Below, in pieces: positions 1 to 8,282 of a stretch of 40,141 nt of DNA. The stretch spans positions 1-40,141 of the forward strand of contig PNAP01000103.1 of NCBI GenBank assembly GCA_003169735.1, in the 5' to 3' direction. Each line of letters begins with the position of its first letter. The stretch's first letter is position 1. Made by a program: the position numbers and the translations under genes. This DNA comes from Chloroflexota bacterium. Lineage in GTDB: Bacteria; Chloroflexota; Limnocylindria; Limnocylindrales; CSP1-4. A model generated the notes under the pieces. That model worked only from the letters and a program-made list of their open reading frames with translations. It ran no database searches and had not been told where the DNA came from.

Positions 1-127
1 CCGACGCCTCGTCCGTCTCGAGTCGCGTGGCGCTCGCAGTCGTCTGCATGAAGATGGCCGCGACGGAGATGCTGGCAAGGACGGCCGCGCCGCCGATCAC
101 AAGGACGACACGGTTGTATGGGGTCAT
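1..127 (-). CDS. Partial exported or membrane-anchored protein, N-terminus only
   Basis: Reading leftwards from an ATG at 127, the frame stays open to the window edge for 42 codons. After a short start with one Arg (MTPYNR) comes a hydrophobic run of about 22 residues (VVLVIGGAAVLASISVAAIFM), then a polar stretch. This is the layout of a signal peptide or N-terminal membrane anchor. I see no clear ribosome binding site, and the rest of the protein is outside the window, so no function can be given. It would lie inside the mobile element. It could be a chance open frame. Confidence 0.35.
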   Translation of the reverse strand, partial: MTPYNRVVLVIGGAAVLASISVAAIFMQTTASATRLETDEAS

Positions 128-307
128 CCACAGGACGGTAGGGATACCGAGCCTTGCAGGATACGGAGCAAACGGCCCGAACGACGGAGCCATTCGGCGC
201 GTCGGAGGGGCGTACCTACGGGCGGCCAGGGATCCGGCGGCCTCGATCAGGCGTCGACCTTCACCATCGGGACATCGGTTGCTTTCTGGCGGCAGACGAG
301 TGACCAA

Positions 308-328
308 TGTGGGGATCCACTCCCCACA
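308..328. promoter_or_regulatory. Perfect 8-bp inverted repeat upstream of the tyrosine recombinase
   Basis: TGTGGGGA (308-315) and TCCCCACA (321-328) pair perfectly around the 5-base spacer TCCAC. The repeat ends 15 bases before the recombinase ATG. It could be an operator, a hairpin in the 5' untranslated RNA, or an arm site for the recombinase. No T-run follows, so a classic terminator is unlikely. The structure is seen directly; the role is inferred. Confidence 0.5.
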
Positions 329-343
329 GCTCCGAGGTGCCCA

Positions 344-1273
344 ATGAACCCACCGCTCCTGCCCGCCCGCGCAGCGGGTGACCCATCGGCCTGGGACCAG
401 GCGCTCTACGCCTTCCTGGTCGAGAAGGGCAACCGCTCAGGCAGTACGCGCACCGTCGAGAGCTACAGCCGCATGCTCTGGCCGTTCTTCGCCCACACGA
501 CACCAGAGCGGGTGACACCGGGTGAGGTGCTCGCCTACGCCCATGGCATCGGTGCCTCGGGCCGGACACCAAGCTCGACCACGGTCGGTGCCCGTATCGC
601 CTGTCTGTCCTCCTTCTACCGCTTCTTGATCCGGATGCGCCTGCTGCCCTATAACCCGTGCGATGCCCTCGAGCGACCACGGACGGTCTCGGCTCCGGCC
701 CGTGGCTACAGCGCTGACGAGGTGCGACGCCTCCTGGCGGTCATCCCCGACACCATCCGAGGACGACGCGACCGGGCCATCATCGTCACCCTGGTGCTGA
801 CCGGACGACGCCGAGCCGAGGTCATCGGTCTCAAGGCAGGGGATATCAGCACGGACGGTGAGACCGTCCTCTATGCCTATCGGGGCAAGGGTGGCAAGCA
901 GGGACGACGGGAGCTACCCCGACCGGCCTACGACGCCATCCGGACGACGCTGGGCGATGCCACGCTCGACCTACCGACGATGGACCCGACCGGCTCGCTG
1001 TGGCAGGCCGGGGCGGGACCGTCGGGCATCAGCTCGGGCACCTTCTACGGACGCTTCCGGCGGTACCTCGCGCTGGCTGGTCTGGCACCGACTGGCATTC
1101 ACGTACTAAGACACACGGCCGCCAAGCTGCGACGCGATGCCGGCGAGTCGATCGAGGCGGTGAGTGCCTTCCTCGACCACTCATCACTGGCGGTGACGAC
1201 GGTCTACCTGCGCCGGCTGGAAGGCGTCGAGGATCGGAGCTGGGGACATGTGGCGGCGGCCATCGGGGTGTGA
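344..1273 (+). CDS. Tyrosine recombinase (XerC/D-like phage integrase family)
   Basis: A 309-residue site-specific recombinase that would cut and rejoin DNA through a 3'-phosphotyrosine. Residues 15-105 form a SAM-like core-binding domain (Ala-rich helices, FYRFLIRM). Residues 120-305 form the catalytic domain. Visible catalytic residues are Arg156 in TGRRRAEV, a beta-hairpin Lys in GKGGKQ (182-185), His253 and Arg256 in HVLRH, His279 in LDHSS, and the nucleophile Tyr288 in TTVYLR. All are present, so the enzyme should be active. Length is normal for the Xer group, with no extra arm-binding domain. It lies inside the element that also carries a serine recombinase at its right end. It may act in dimer resolution, in another nested element, or as inherited cargo. 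An ATG at 344 was chosen because the domain starts right after it. Confidence 0.9.
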   Translation: MNPPLLPARAAGDPSAWDQALYAFLVEKGNRSGSTRTVESYSRMLWPFFAHTTPERVTPGEVLAYAHGIGASGRTPSSTTVGARIACLSSFYRFLIRMRLLPYNPCDALERPRTVSAPARGYSADEVRRLLAVIPDTIRGRRDRAIIVTLVLTGRRRAEVIGLKAGDISTDGETVLYAYRGKGGKQGRRELPRPAYDAIRTTLGDATLDLPTMDPTGSLWQAGAGPSGISSGTFYGRFRRYLALAGLAPTGIHVLRHTAAKLRRDAGESIEAVSAFLDHSSLAVTTVYLRRLEGVEDRSWGHVAAAIGV

Positions 1274-1494
1274 GGGCGGCCATGGGGTTTGAAGGGTCTA
1301 CCCTCCGATCTCGCTGTGAACTGCCAACGACGCCACCGTCAAGGAAGCGGGTGACGGTCGCCCTCGTGCAGTCTGACCCACAATTGCCAACCGCCGGATC
1401 CCAGAATCTCGACCACCGGATCGGTTATTGGCGGAACGACTTGGGCCCGCGCAAGGTCGTTAGGCTGTTGATCCACCGACCGTTGCTTGAGCCG

Positions 1495-2238
1495 TCACTC
1501 ATACAGCTCCTCGTGCAAGTACGGGACGATCCGGCGGCAGGTCGCCATCATCGTCTCCTCGCGCCTCGTGCCGCCGATCGTCGGCCAGGTCGTGCCCGGC
1601 GACGCTTCCGGTCCGATGATCTCGTCCTCCCAGGCGAGGATGCAACGCGCCGCTCCACGGTGACCAAACCGCGGCAACGCTGAGCCGCCGTAGCCCATCA
1701 CGGGCACGAGGTCCCGGTAGAGCATCGCCCGTCCGAGGTTGTGTCGTGCGAGTCGCTTTCGGCTTGGCTGGTGCGCCGATCGGAGATGTCTGAGGACGAA
1801 CTCGCTGAACCCAGGGAGGTTCTTTAGATTGGTGTTGCGGTCGGGCTCGAGGATGGCGCGGACACGCTCGGGGTCTCGTACCACCTCTCCTCTGGCGGTC
1901 ACGAGGTACCAGCCCGCGGCATCCCCCGAGATGGACCGCCAGGCGTCGCGTGGCGGCGGCCTCGACCAATCATGTCGTCGTCGCTCCGTTTCCTTCTCCC
2001 AGGCCGCCTTGGCTTCGCGCCTTTCGGTTACCGAATTCGAGGCTAGAGGTACCAGCTCGTCCTCCGTCGTCCGACCGTGCGTCGGATAGAACGTGCTCGT
2101 GTACGAAGCGACCACATCGGTCATCCCATCGACGATTGCGCCACGGAGCCATGCGCGGCGTGTCTCGAGAGCCGGGTCGTCGCTGTAGTCATATTCGCGG
2201 CCAAATAGTTTGGTCGGGCGGGCATCTCTTATGGTCAT
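1495..2238 (-). CDS. Hypothetical protein, mobile-element cargo
   Basis: A 247-residue protein I do not recognise. It starts with ATG at 2238 and is soluble: no signal peptide or membrane segment. It is rich in Arg, Glu and aromatic residues. The N-terminal part (1-75) has a possible helical segment (RRAWLRGAIVDGMTDVVASY), the middle is charged (REAKAAWEKETERRRHDW), and the C-terminal part carries MGYGGSALPRFGHRG and WEDEIIGPEASPGTTW. No catalytic signature stands out. It is transcribed towards the tyrosine recombinase and away from the serine recombinase, so it probably has its own promoter in the 2240-2415 gap. Codon use is high-GC and this is the most regular frame in the stretch, but no homology supports it. 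Confidence 0.55.
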   Translation of the reverse strand: MTIRDARPTKLFGREYDYSDDPALETRRAWLRGAIVDGMTDVVASYTSTFYPTHGRTTEDELVPLASNSVTERREAKAAWEKETERRRHDWSRPPPRDAWRSISGDAAGWYLVTARGEVVRDPERVRAILEPDRNTNLKNLPGFSEFVLRHLRSAHQPSRKRLARHNLGRAMLYRDLVPVMGYGGSALPRFGHRGAARCILAWEDEIIGPEASPGTTWPTIGGTRREETMMATCRRIVPYLHEELYE

Positions 2239-2415
2239 CGCGCAGCCATGCTAACGACCGTTCGATCCAGCGACACGGATCTCTCGAACGCGGTCTCAAG
2301 CCGACCGGGTTCTCTGTCCACAGTCGTATCTCGATCCGGTCACATTCGGGTTCGGAGTCGAAACAGCGTACGCCGGCTGCGTCCAGGAGTGGTCGACCGA
2401 CCCGCCGCCGGCTCG

Positions 2416-2658
2416 ATGGGCGTGTACATCAACGCAGGTCACGGCTTCGGCGACGCGCCGAGATGCGTGAACGATGTGGCGTCGGTCGGGTCGCACGCGG
2501 CGCGGAAGGCCTCCTCGCACCCGGAGCGGATTCCCCGCCTTGCCAGACCGCTGCAGGTGGAGCGTTCATGTGAAGCCGACCGCGAGGCGATGCTCGCGGC
2601 GCTCCGGGTCGCCCTCGGGCTGCCCAGGGCCCTCCCCTACCGCGAGAGGCAGCCATGA
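2416..2658 (+). CDS. Possible small protein coupled to the serine recombinase
   Basis: An open frame of 80 codons from ATG 2416 (or 136 from 2248) ends with TGA at 2656-2658, overlapping the recombinase ATG at 2655 in an ATGA junction. The last 30 residues (EADREAMLAALRVALGLPR) form a charged amphipathic helix that looks like real protein, while the N-terminal part is less convincing. The overlap suggests translational coupling, so the product could be a recombination directionality factor or regulator. That role is inferred from position only. The start is uncertain. Confidence 0.4.
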   Translation: MGVYINAGHGFGDAPRCVNDVASVGSHAARKASSHPERIPRLARPLQVERSCEADREAMLAALRVALGLPRALPYRERQP

Positions 2659-4556
2659 CGACGATGACCGCAAGCGACGAGAGAGCTGCGCGCACGGTGC
2701 CCGTGGCGCGCCGCGTGGCCACCTACGAGCGGGTCAGCAGCGACACGCAGCGTGAGCACGAGACCATCAAGACCCAGACCGATGCCCTCGATCGTCGATT
2801 GGCGGCGGAGAGCGACATCGAGATCGTCGCTCGTTACTCCGACGACGGGGTCAGCGGGATGTTGCCGTTCGCCCAGCGCCCGCAGGGTGCCCGACTCCTG
2901 GATGATGCCGAGACCGGCGTCTTCGACGAGGTGTGGGTCTACAACCTCGACCGACTCGGTCGCGACGAGGAGGATCGCTTCGCCATCCGTCGCCGGTTCC
3001 AGCAGATGGGGCTCCGCATCATCAGCTTGAGCGAAGGTGAGCCCGACGCCTTCATGTACGGCATCCATACCGTGATGGCTGCTCAGTATCGGCGCGAGTT
3101 CGCCCGCAAGTCCGCCGACGGGATGGCCCGTGCAGCCCGTGACGGCCGCTACACGGGTGGCGTGGTGCCCTATGGCTACGTGGTCCACGGGATCAAGCCC
3201 CATGCCCGCCTTGTGCCTGACAGGGCGCCGGTGTGGCACGACGACTGGTCGCCGGCCGACGTGATGCGCCGCATCTATGAGCGCATCGCGCGCGACGACT
3301 GGAGCTGCAAGCTGGTGGCGGACGAGTTGAACGATCTCGGGGTGCCGACCCACACCGGCCTCGTCGCGGCGCGTGGCGTGCGGGCTCGCAACACTCGCCG
3401 CATCTGGCGCTCCGGGCGCGTCCGCAACATGGTCGTGCAGCCCGTCTATCGCGGCGACCTTCTCTATGGACGGAACACCAGGAAGCGTGCGCGCGAGGTC
3501 ATCCGCGCCACCGTCGAGCCCCTCGTCTCGCCCGAGTTGTGGCAGGCAGCGCAGGACGCCCTCGCGCGCCACCGCATCTGCGCCAAGAACACCGAGCGGG
3601 TCTACTTGCTGCGCAGTGTGATGACCTGCGCGACGTGCGGGCTGACCTACGTCGGGTCGGCGGGACGCGACGGTGTGACCTGGTATCGGTGCGGAGGCCA
3701 GCTCCACGAGCGCGGCGCCATCGACGGTCGCTGTCCTGGCCGCGGCATCAAGGGCGAGTTCCTCGAGCCGATGGTCTGGCAGGACGCGGAACGTTGGCTA
3801 CGCCACCCAGGCGACCTTCTCGAGGAGCTGGACGGCCGGGCCGAACAGGCTGCGGAGGAGGCGCGGCGCTCGATCGAGGTGGCATCGGTACGTCGTGTCC
3901 TGGCGGACCTCGACGCTCAGGAGCACCGGATGGTCGAACTCGCGGTCAAGGGCGCCCTGACCATCGCGCAGCTTCGGCCACAACGTGAGCGGGTCGCGAC
4001 CGAGCGAGTAGCGATCGAGGCTCGACTGGCCGACCTCACCTCGCCCGGCCTCGAGCCCGCGCCGGTCGACGGCGACCTCCTCGAGCGGCTGCGAGCGAAC
4101 CTTGACGCCGGTCTCACTGACAAGCAGCGCCAAGAGATCGTGCGGCTGCTCGTGGCGGGCATCACGATCACGACCACCGTCAATGCGGATGGCTCGAAGG
4201 AGGCCCGCGCCTCGATCCGCTACCGGTTCCCCGCTGTAGTCGAGACTCGCACTGGCACGGGTTCATCGCCGCAACCAGTTGGACGCGAGCCGGATATCGC
4301 ACGGAGCCACGCGCGCGCGCCAGCTCGACCGTGCCATCCTCCAGCGGCTGGCGCAGCGCATCGAGCACGTTGCGATCGAACTCGGCCAGCTCATCGAGGA
4401 ACAGCACGCCGCGGTGCGCGAGCGTCACCTCGCCCGGTGACAGGTTGGGGCCGCCGCCAACGAGCGCCGCGTACGAGGTCGTGTGATGCGGGGCGCGGAA
4501 GGGCCGCTCGCGGCGCAGGCCGCTATAGGCGAGACGTCCCGCGACGCTCTCGATGA
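2655..4556 (+). CDS. Large serine recombinase at the element edge, reading through into comM
   Basis: A large serine integrase, the likely enzyme that placed this element in comM. Residues 20-170 are the resolvase catalytic domain: YERVSSD with nucleophile Ser28, and YNLDRLGRD with its catalytic Arg residues. Residues 190-310 match the Recombinase DNA-binding domain ([26 protein letters not shown]). A zinc ribbon follows with four Cys (CATCG, YRCGG, GRCPG). Residues 395-460 are a Glu/Arg-rich coiled coil. The conserved-looking C-terminus ends near residue 535 ([11 protein letters not shown]). From about 4266 the frame continues for 95 Arg/Ala/Pro-rich codons that are antisense to comM, so this tail is a junction artefact. 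In the excised circle the gene would end differently. Functional length is about 540 residues. Confidence 0.9.
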   Translation: MTTMTASDERAARTVPVARRVATYERVSSDTQREHETIKTQTDALDRRLAAESDIEIVARYSDDGVSGMLPFAQRPQGARLLDDAETGVFDEVWVYNLDRLGRDEEDRFAIRRRFQQMGLRIISLSEGEPDAFMYGIHTVMAAQYRREFARKSADGMARAARDGRYTGGVVPYGYVVHGIKPHARLVPDRAPVWHDDWSPADVMRRIYERIARDDWSCKLVADELNDLGVPTHTGLVAARGVRARNTRRIWRSGRVRNMVVQPVYRGDLLYGRNTRKRAREVIRATVEPLVSPELWQAAQDALARHRICAKNTERVYLLRSVMTCATCGLTYVGSAGRDGVTWYRCGGQLHERGAIDGRCPGRGIKGEFLEPMVWQDAERWLRHPGDLLEELDGRAEQAAEEARRSIEVASVRRVLADLDAQEHRMVELAVKGALTIAQLRPQRERVATERVAIEARLADLTSPGLEPAPVDGDLLERLRANLDAGLTDKQRQEIVRLLVAGITITTTVNADGSKEARASIRYRFPAVVETRTGTGSSPQPVGREPDIARSHARAPARPCHPPAAGAAHRARCDRTRPAHRGTARRGARASPRPVTGWGRRQRAPRTRSCDAGRGRAARGAGRYRRDVPRRSR

Positions 4557-5370
4557 CCGTGACCTCGAGCGCCTCGTCGTCGTCGAGCGGCGGCAACAGG
4601 CCGGGGATGGACCTGGCGAGGAGCGTCTTGCCCGCGCCGGGCGGCCCGATCATCAACAGGTTGTGCGAGCCCGCGAGCGCCACCTCGAGCGCCCATCGAG
4701 CGTGGGCCTGTCCGCGGATGTCGGCCAGATCGACCGATTCCGGTGCCGCGCCGAGGTCCGGCAGGGCCGACACTCGTTGTCCGGAGCCGGTCACCGAGAC
4801 CGTGGTCCTGCGTTGGGCACCGGCGGCCGTACGGCCCCGCGGGCCGGCCACGAGACGCGCCGCATCGTCGAGACCCGCCACGCCGACCGCCTCGACCCCG
4901 ACCACGAGCCGTGCCTCTTCCAGGTTCGCCTCCGGCACCACGACGCGCTTGTGACCGGCCGCGGCGAGCGTCGCGACCATGGGCAGGACGCCCGGCACGG
5001 GGCGCACCGCACCACTCAGCGACAACTCGCCGAGCAACGCCCACGGGCCGCCCGATGCCCGGATCTGCCCCGACGCAACCAGAACGCCGACCGCGATGGC
5101 GAGGTCGTAGGCCGCGCCATGTTTGCGCCGATCGGCCGGTGCGAGGTTGATGGTGATGCGCGAGAGCGGATAGTCGAAGCCTGAATTCCTGATGGCACCG
5201 CGCACACGCTCGCGCGCCTCCGACAGCGCCGCGTCCGGCAGTCCCACGATGTGGCAGATGGGCATGCCGGGCGCGACATCGACCTCGACGCGGATCAGCT
5301 CACCGCGCAACCCACCGATGACCGCCGTGACCAACGTCGCCAACACGCCCGCAACGGTATCGACCGCCAC
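4180..5370 (-). pseudogene. comM: comM/yifB (Mg-chelatase-like AAA+ ATPase), interrupted by the element
   Basis: The 5' part of ComM, a helicase-like AAA+ ATPase used in natural transformation to extend branch migration of incoming DNA. It starts with GTG at 5370. Residues 15-135 are the N-terminal Lon-like ChlI domain ([31 protein letters not shown]). Residues 215 onward are the ATPase with Walker A GPPGAGKT (242-249), [19 protein letters not shown], and Walker [10 protein letters not shown]. Homology stops at Asn370-Pro-Cys372. The last 24 codons, to a stop at 4180, come from the element. Normal ComM is about 500 residues, so sensor and C-terminal parts (about 130 residues) are missing and should lie left of the window. 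The truncated product is unlikely to work, so transformation may be impaired while the element is integrated. Confidence 0.92.
4246..4266. other. Attachment-site junction (attL or attR) between element and comM
   Basis: On the minus strand, comM is collinear with its family up to Ala-Ala-Met-Asn-Pro-Cys (codons ending at 4255). After that it diverges, reading Gln-Cys-Glu where ComM proteins have Pro-Cys-Gly. On the plus strand the same bases encode the end of the serine recombinase. The Cys-x-Cys codons still match, so the shared att core probably lies in GCACTGGCACGGGTTCAT (4249-4266). The exact crossover dinucleotide cannot be fixed without the other junction. Confidence 0.75.
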
Positions 5371-5425
5371 TTATCGGGGGCTTGGCGGCGCCTCCACTGC
5401 GACTTGGCGATCGTGGATCGCCGAG

Positions 5426-6898
5426 TCACTCCAAGCGGTAGGCCAGCGTGACCACATCCAGATACCCGTTCGTCGCGGTGCTTTCCCCGACAACGTAGGC
5501 TGCCGACCCATCCGGCCGGATCGCCACCTCGTAGGCGTAGTCGTTGCCGCCGATACCGCCGTATCGCTCGACCCACTGCTGGGCGCCGGTCGATGCGTCG
5601 TAGGCGACCGTGGCGTAGTCGACCGAACTGTCGGATCCGACGCTCGCGCCGGTCACGACGACCGTCGAGCCGTTCGAGCTGATGGCGACATCGTTGGCAT
5701 CGTCGATGCCGTTGGCCGGCCCGTTGTAGCGCTTCACCCACAACCGGGCGCCGCTCGACGCGGCGTACGCCACGGTCGCGTAGTCGAATCGGTACGACGT
5801 GCCGACGCTGAATCCGGTGACCACCACGGTGGCCCCGTCGGGGCTGACCGCCACGGCGCTGGCGTAATCGTCGCGCTGCACCGGCCCGTCGTAGCGGCGC
5901 ACCCAGAGCCTGGCTCCATTCGATGCCCCGTAGGCGACCGTGGCGTAATCGAGACCGCCGCCCGATCCTGTGCTCTCCCCGGTCACGAAGACCTTCGACC
6001 CATCCGGGCTGACCCGCATCGCCTCGGCGAGATCGACATACTTCCCCGGGCCGTTGTAGCGCTTCAGCCAGACCTGGGCACCGATGGCGGCGCTGTAGGC
6101 GATGGTGGCGTAGTCGGCATCGCCGGCGGCACCGGTGCTGTCACCGGTCACGTAGACGGTCGACCCGTTGGGACTGACCGCCAGGGCTCGAGCGGCGTCA
6201 TTGCCATCGCCCGGCCCGTCGTAGCGCTTCGTCCAGACCGTCGCCCCCGTGGAGGCGTCGTAGGCCAGCGTGGCGTAGTCGTCGTGCGTCCCCGAGCCGG
6301 GGCTGTAGCCGGTCACGAACACCGTGGCGCCGTCTGGGCTGACGCCGAGCGCGGTCGCATAGTCCACGCGATTCCCCGGTCCGCTGTAGCGCCGCACCCA
6401 CAGCTGAGCGCCGCTCGAGGCGTCGTACGCGACCGTGGCATAGTCCAGGTTCGTGCCGGTTCCGAGACTGGCGCCCGTCACGAACACCCGCGACCCGTCG
6501 GGGCTGACCCCGATGGCCGTCGCCTGGTCGTAGCCATTGCCCGTGCCGTTGTAGGTCTTGTGCCAGCGAGCTGCGCCCGTCGCGGCGTTGTAGGCCAGGG
6601 TCGTGAAGTCGTAGCCGCTGGTCGTGCCGGTGCCGCCGCCGGTCACGAATACCGTGGCGCCGTCAGCGCTCACGGCGACCGACGTCGCTCCATCGTCGCT
6701 GTTGCCCGGGCCGTTGTAGCGCTTCGTCCACAGGGTGTCGCCGGGAGTGGCCGGCTCGACGCCGACCCGAGGCTGTCCGGCAAGGTCCGGCACAGGACGG
6801 TGCGCCGCCACGGCCGGCGCGCCGGTGAAGAGGGCCGAGGCTGCCAGGCCGACGAACACGGTGCGAGTACGAGTTCCACGCAATCGAGGACCCTCCAT
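5426..6898 (-). CDS. Secreted eight-repeat beta-propeller protein (SBBP-type)
   Basis: A 490-residue exported protein made almost wholly of one repeat. A signal peptide lies at 1-30 (arginines, then VFVGLAASALFTGAPAVAAH). Eight repeats of about 53 residues follow. Each has W-x-(K/R)-(R/K)-Y-(N/D/S/G)-G-x-(G/A)-x-x-x-(D)-x-A, then SPDG-(A/S)-x-VFVTG, then DYATVAY-(D/A)-A-(S/A)-(S/T)-GA. The repeat matches SBBP/PQQ-like propeller blades, usually surface or binding proteins with no fixed catalysis. The start at 6898 was preferred over upstream in-frame codons because it puts the signal peptide first. DNA periodicity of about 159 bases makes the gene prone to copy-number change. It is a host gene next to comM. 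Ligand unknown. Confidence 0.85.
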   Translation of the reverse strand: MEGPRLRGTRTRTVFVGLAASALFTGAPAVAAHRPVPDLAGQPRVGVEPATPGDTLWTKRYNGPGNSDDGATSVAVSADGATVFVTGGGTGTTSGYDFTTLAYNAATGAARWHKTYNGTGNGYDQATAIGVSPDGSRVFVTGASLGTGTNLDYATVAYDASSGAQLWVRRYSGPGNRVDYATALGVSPDGATVFVTGYSPGSGTHDDYATLAYDASTGATVWTKRYDGPGDGNDAARALAVSPNGSTVYVTGDSTGAAGDADYATIAYSAAIGAQVWLKRYNGPGKYVDLAEAMRVSPDGSKVFVTGESTGSGGGLDYATVAYGASNGARLWVRRYDGPVQRDDYASAVAVSPDGATVVVTGFSVGTSYRFDYATVAYAASSGARLWVKRYNGPANGIDDANDVAISSNGSTVVVTGASVGSDSSVDYATVAYDASTGAQQWVERYGGIGGNDYAYEVAIRPDGSAAYVVGESTATNGYLDVVTLAYRLE

Positions 6899-6987
6899 GT
6901 GACGCAGTCCCGCCGCATCGGCGGTCGCAGCGGTCAAGGGTAGCGCGTACGGGTCCGACCTCCGCTCTCCGGCGGTGGGGGCCACGC

Positions 6988-6993
6988 TAGACT
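6988..6993 (+). promoter_or_regulatory. Possible -10 element (TAGACT)
   Basis: TAGACT lies 22 bases before the ATG at 7016 and just before a strong ribosome binding site, GGAGGTGA (7002-7009). Similar hexamers lie before other starts in the window (28946, 36847). No clear -35 box is visible. Confidence 0.35.
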
Positions 6994-7015
6994 CGTGCCC
7001 TCGGAGGTGAGGCGC

Positions 7016-7654
7016 ATGGATCACGGCCAGATCACGGTTCGGAGCTACTCCGGCGTCACGCCCGATGAGGCAGCCCGAGCCTTCCAGATCGACTCCGAGC
7101 AGGCCGCCATCGCAGGCTACCAGCCGGTCTCGCAGGCGTGGCAAGGCACGAACCTTACGGTCACGTACCGGCGCGGACCTGCGACGAGTGGCGACATCGC
7201 CGGTGGTGGGCGCAGCCTGGCCGCGATCGTGGTCATCATCGGCGGCATGCTGGGTGCCGTCGGATCGTTCCTGCCGTGGATCACCCTATCCACGAGCTTC
7301 GATTCCATCTCCCAAAACGGCATCGATCGCGGCGACAGTTGGTTCAGCTTCCTGCTCGGGATCGATGGCGGCGACGGCTGGTTCAGCCTCCTGCTCGCCA
7401 TCGGGCTCGTGCTCGTCGGCGTCTTCGGCGCCGCGAACGTCCGCTGGAGACCGATGATGTGGCCGCCGGCGTTGCTTGGCAGCCTCCTGCTCCTCGGCCT
7501 GGCGGTGTCCGAGATCGGCGACATCCAGTACCAGGTCGGCGAGCTCGATGGGACCATCGGTGTCCCGATCGGCATCGGACTGTGGATGATCGCGGCGGGA
7601 GCCGTGGTCGCGACCCTGGCCTCCTTCGCGCTCCGTCGTCCACGCAGTCGCTAG
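7016..7654 (+). CDS. Small polytopic membrane protein of unknown function
   Basis: A 212-residue protein. The ATG at 7016 was chosen because GGAGGTGA precedes it by six bases. Residues 1-60 are soluble (ITVRSYSGVTPDEAARAF; GTNLTVTYRRG) and may be a small alpha/beta domain facing the cytoplasm. After a Gly-rich linker come four predicted membrane spans, at about 70-95, 125-145, 150-170 and 182-205. Between spans one and two is an internal near-duplication: DRGDSWFSFLLGIDGGDGWFSLLLAI. I know no function for this architecture. It is divergent from the propeller gene and convergent with the nitroreductase (11-base gap). Confidence 0.75.
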   Translation: MDHGQITVRSYSGVTPDEAARAFQIDSEQAAIAGYQPVSQAWQGTNLTVTYRRGPATSGDIAGGGRSLAAIVVIIGGMLGAVGSFLPWITLSTSFDSISQNGIDRGDSWFSFLLGIDGGDGWFSLLLAIGLVLVGVFGAANVRWRPMMWPPALLGSLLLLGLAVSEIGDIQYQVGELDGTIGVPIGIGLWMIAAGAVVATLASFALRRPRSR

Positions 7655-7665
7655 GCCGAATCCCG

Positions 7666-8220
7666 TCACTCGCTCGGCCAGCGCTCTGCGAGGATCGCCT
7701 CGGGACGCGGTCGGCGGGCCGTGCCGGGAGCGGTCTTCAGGCGACTCGCGGCCGCTGTCGCATGGCCGATCGCGACGATGGTGCGGACCATCCGATCGGG
7801 CGGCAGGTGGAGGATCCCTCGGGCGGCGTCCTGCACATCGTCGCGGATCCAGGTGATGCCGGCGCCGAGTCCGAGCATCGAGGCGGCGATGAGGATCCGC
7901 TCGCTGGCGCGGCCGTCGTCGTAGGCATGCGAGATGCGACGTGCCGGATCGTCAGGAAGGACTATGGCGATGGCGGCCATCGCGGTCCCCATCGGGCGGG
8001 TCTGGGGCAGGCCGATCTCATGGATCGCCCGGATCGTGGGCACGTCACACACGACGACGAAGCGCCATGGCTGCCCGTTGTTGCTGCTGCCCGACCACCG
8101 GGCGGCTTCGGTGATCGCCTCGAGTTCAGCATCAGTCGGCGGCTGGCTCGTGAATTCGCGGATCTGGCGCGTTTTCAGCAGTGGGCGGACGATGGCCATC
8201 GGAGATGTCGGTTCGAACAC
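7666..8220 (-). CDS. Nitroreductase family FMN-dependent oxidoreductase
   Basis: A 184-residue flavoprotein of the nitroreductase superfamily, expected to use FMN and NAD(P)H (or F420H2) as a dimer in the cytoplasm. The FMN-phosphate contact region is at the start (LLKTRQIREFTSQPP). The typical WSGSSNNGQPWRFVVV segment is at about 42-57. ASMLGLGAGITWI near 118 matches the conserved Gly-rich helix. The length is at the short end of the family. Start is uncertain: GTG at 8220 has GAGGTCC about ten bases upstream, and ATG at 8199 would also keep the whole domain. Substrate cannot be predicted. Confidence 0.85.
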   Translation of the reverse strand: MFEPTSPMAIVRPLLKTRQIREFTSQPPTDAELEAITEAARWSGSSNNGQPWRFVVVCDVPTIRAIHEIGLPQTRPMGTAMAAIAIVLPDDPARRISHAYDDGRASERILIAASMLGLGAGITWIRDDVQDAARGILHLPPDRMVRTIVAIGHATAAASRLKTAPGTARRPRPEAILAERWPSE

Positions 8221-8282
8221 GTCCAGGACCTCGGGTTCGGAGAAACGTCAAGTCTCGCACCCGTGGCGCCAGACGCGACGGG

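Noticed and set aside
1-2650. A possible comM 3' part or left attachment site inside the window
   Set aside because: No ComM C-terminal motif (such as LLDRIDL) is seen on either strand here.
2637-3707. A 356-codon minus-strand frame opposite the serine recombinase
   Set aside because: His/Ala/Asp-rich composition typical of antisense frames; the plus strand has clear catalytic motifs.
4267-4556. The last 95 codons of the serine recombinase as a true domain
   Set aside because: They are antisense to intact comM coding sequence and have Arg/Ala/Pro-rich random composition.
5192-6943. A 583-codon plus-strand frame opposite the propeller gene
   Set aside because: Its repeats mirror the eight propeller repeats; high GC and repetition keep the antisense frame open.
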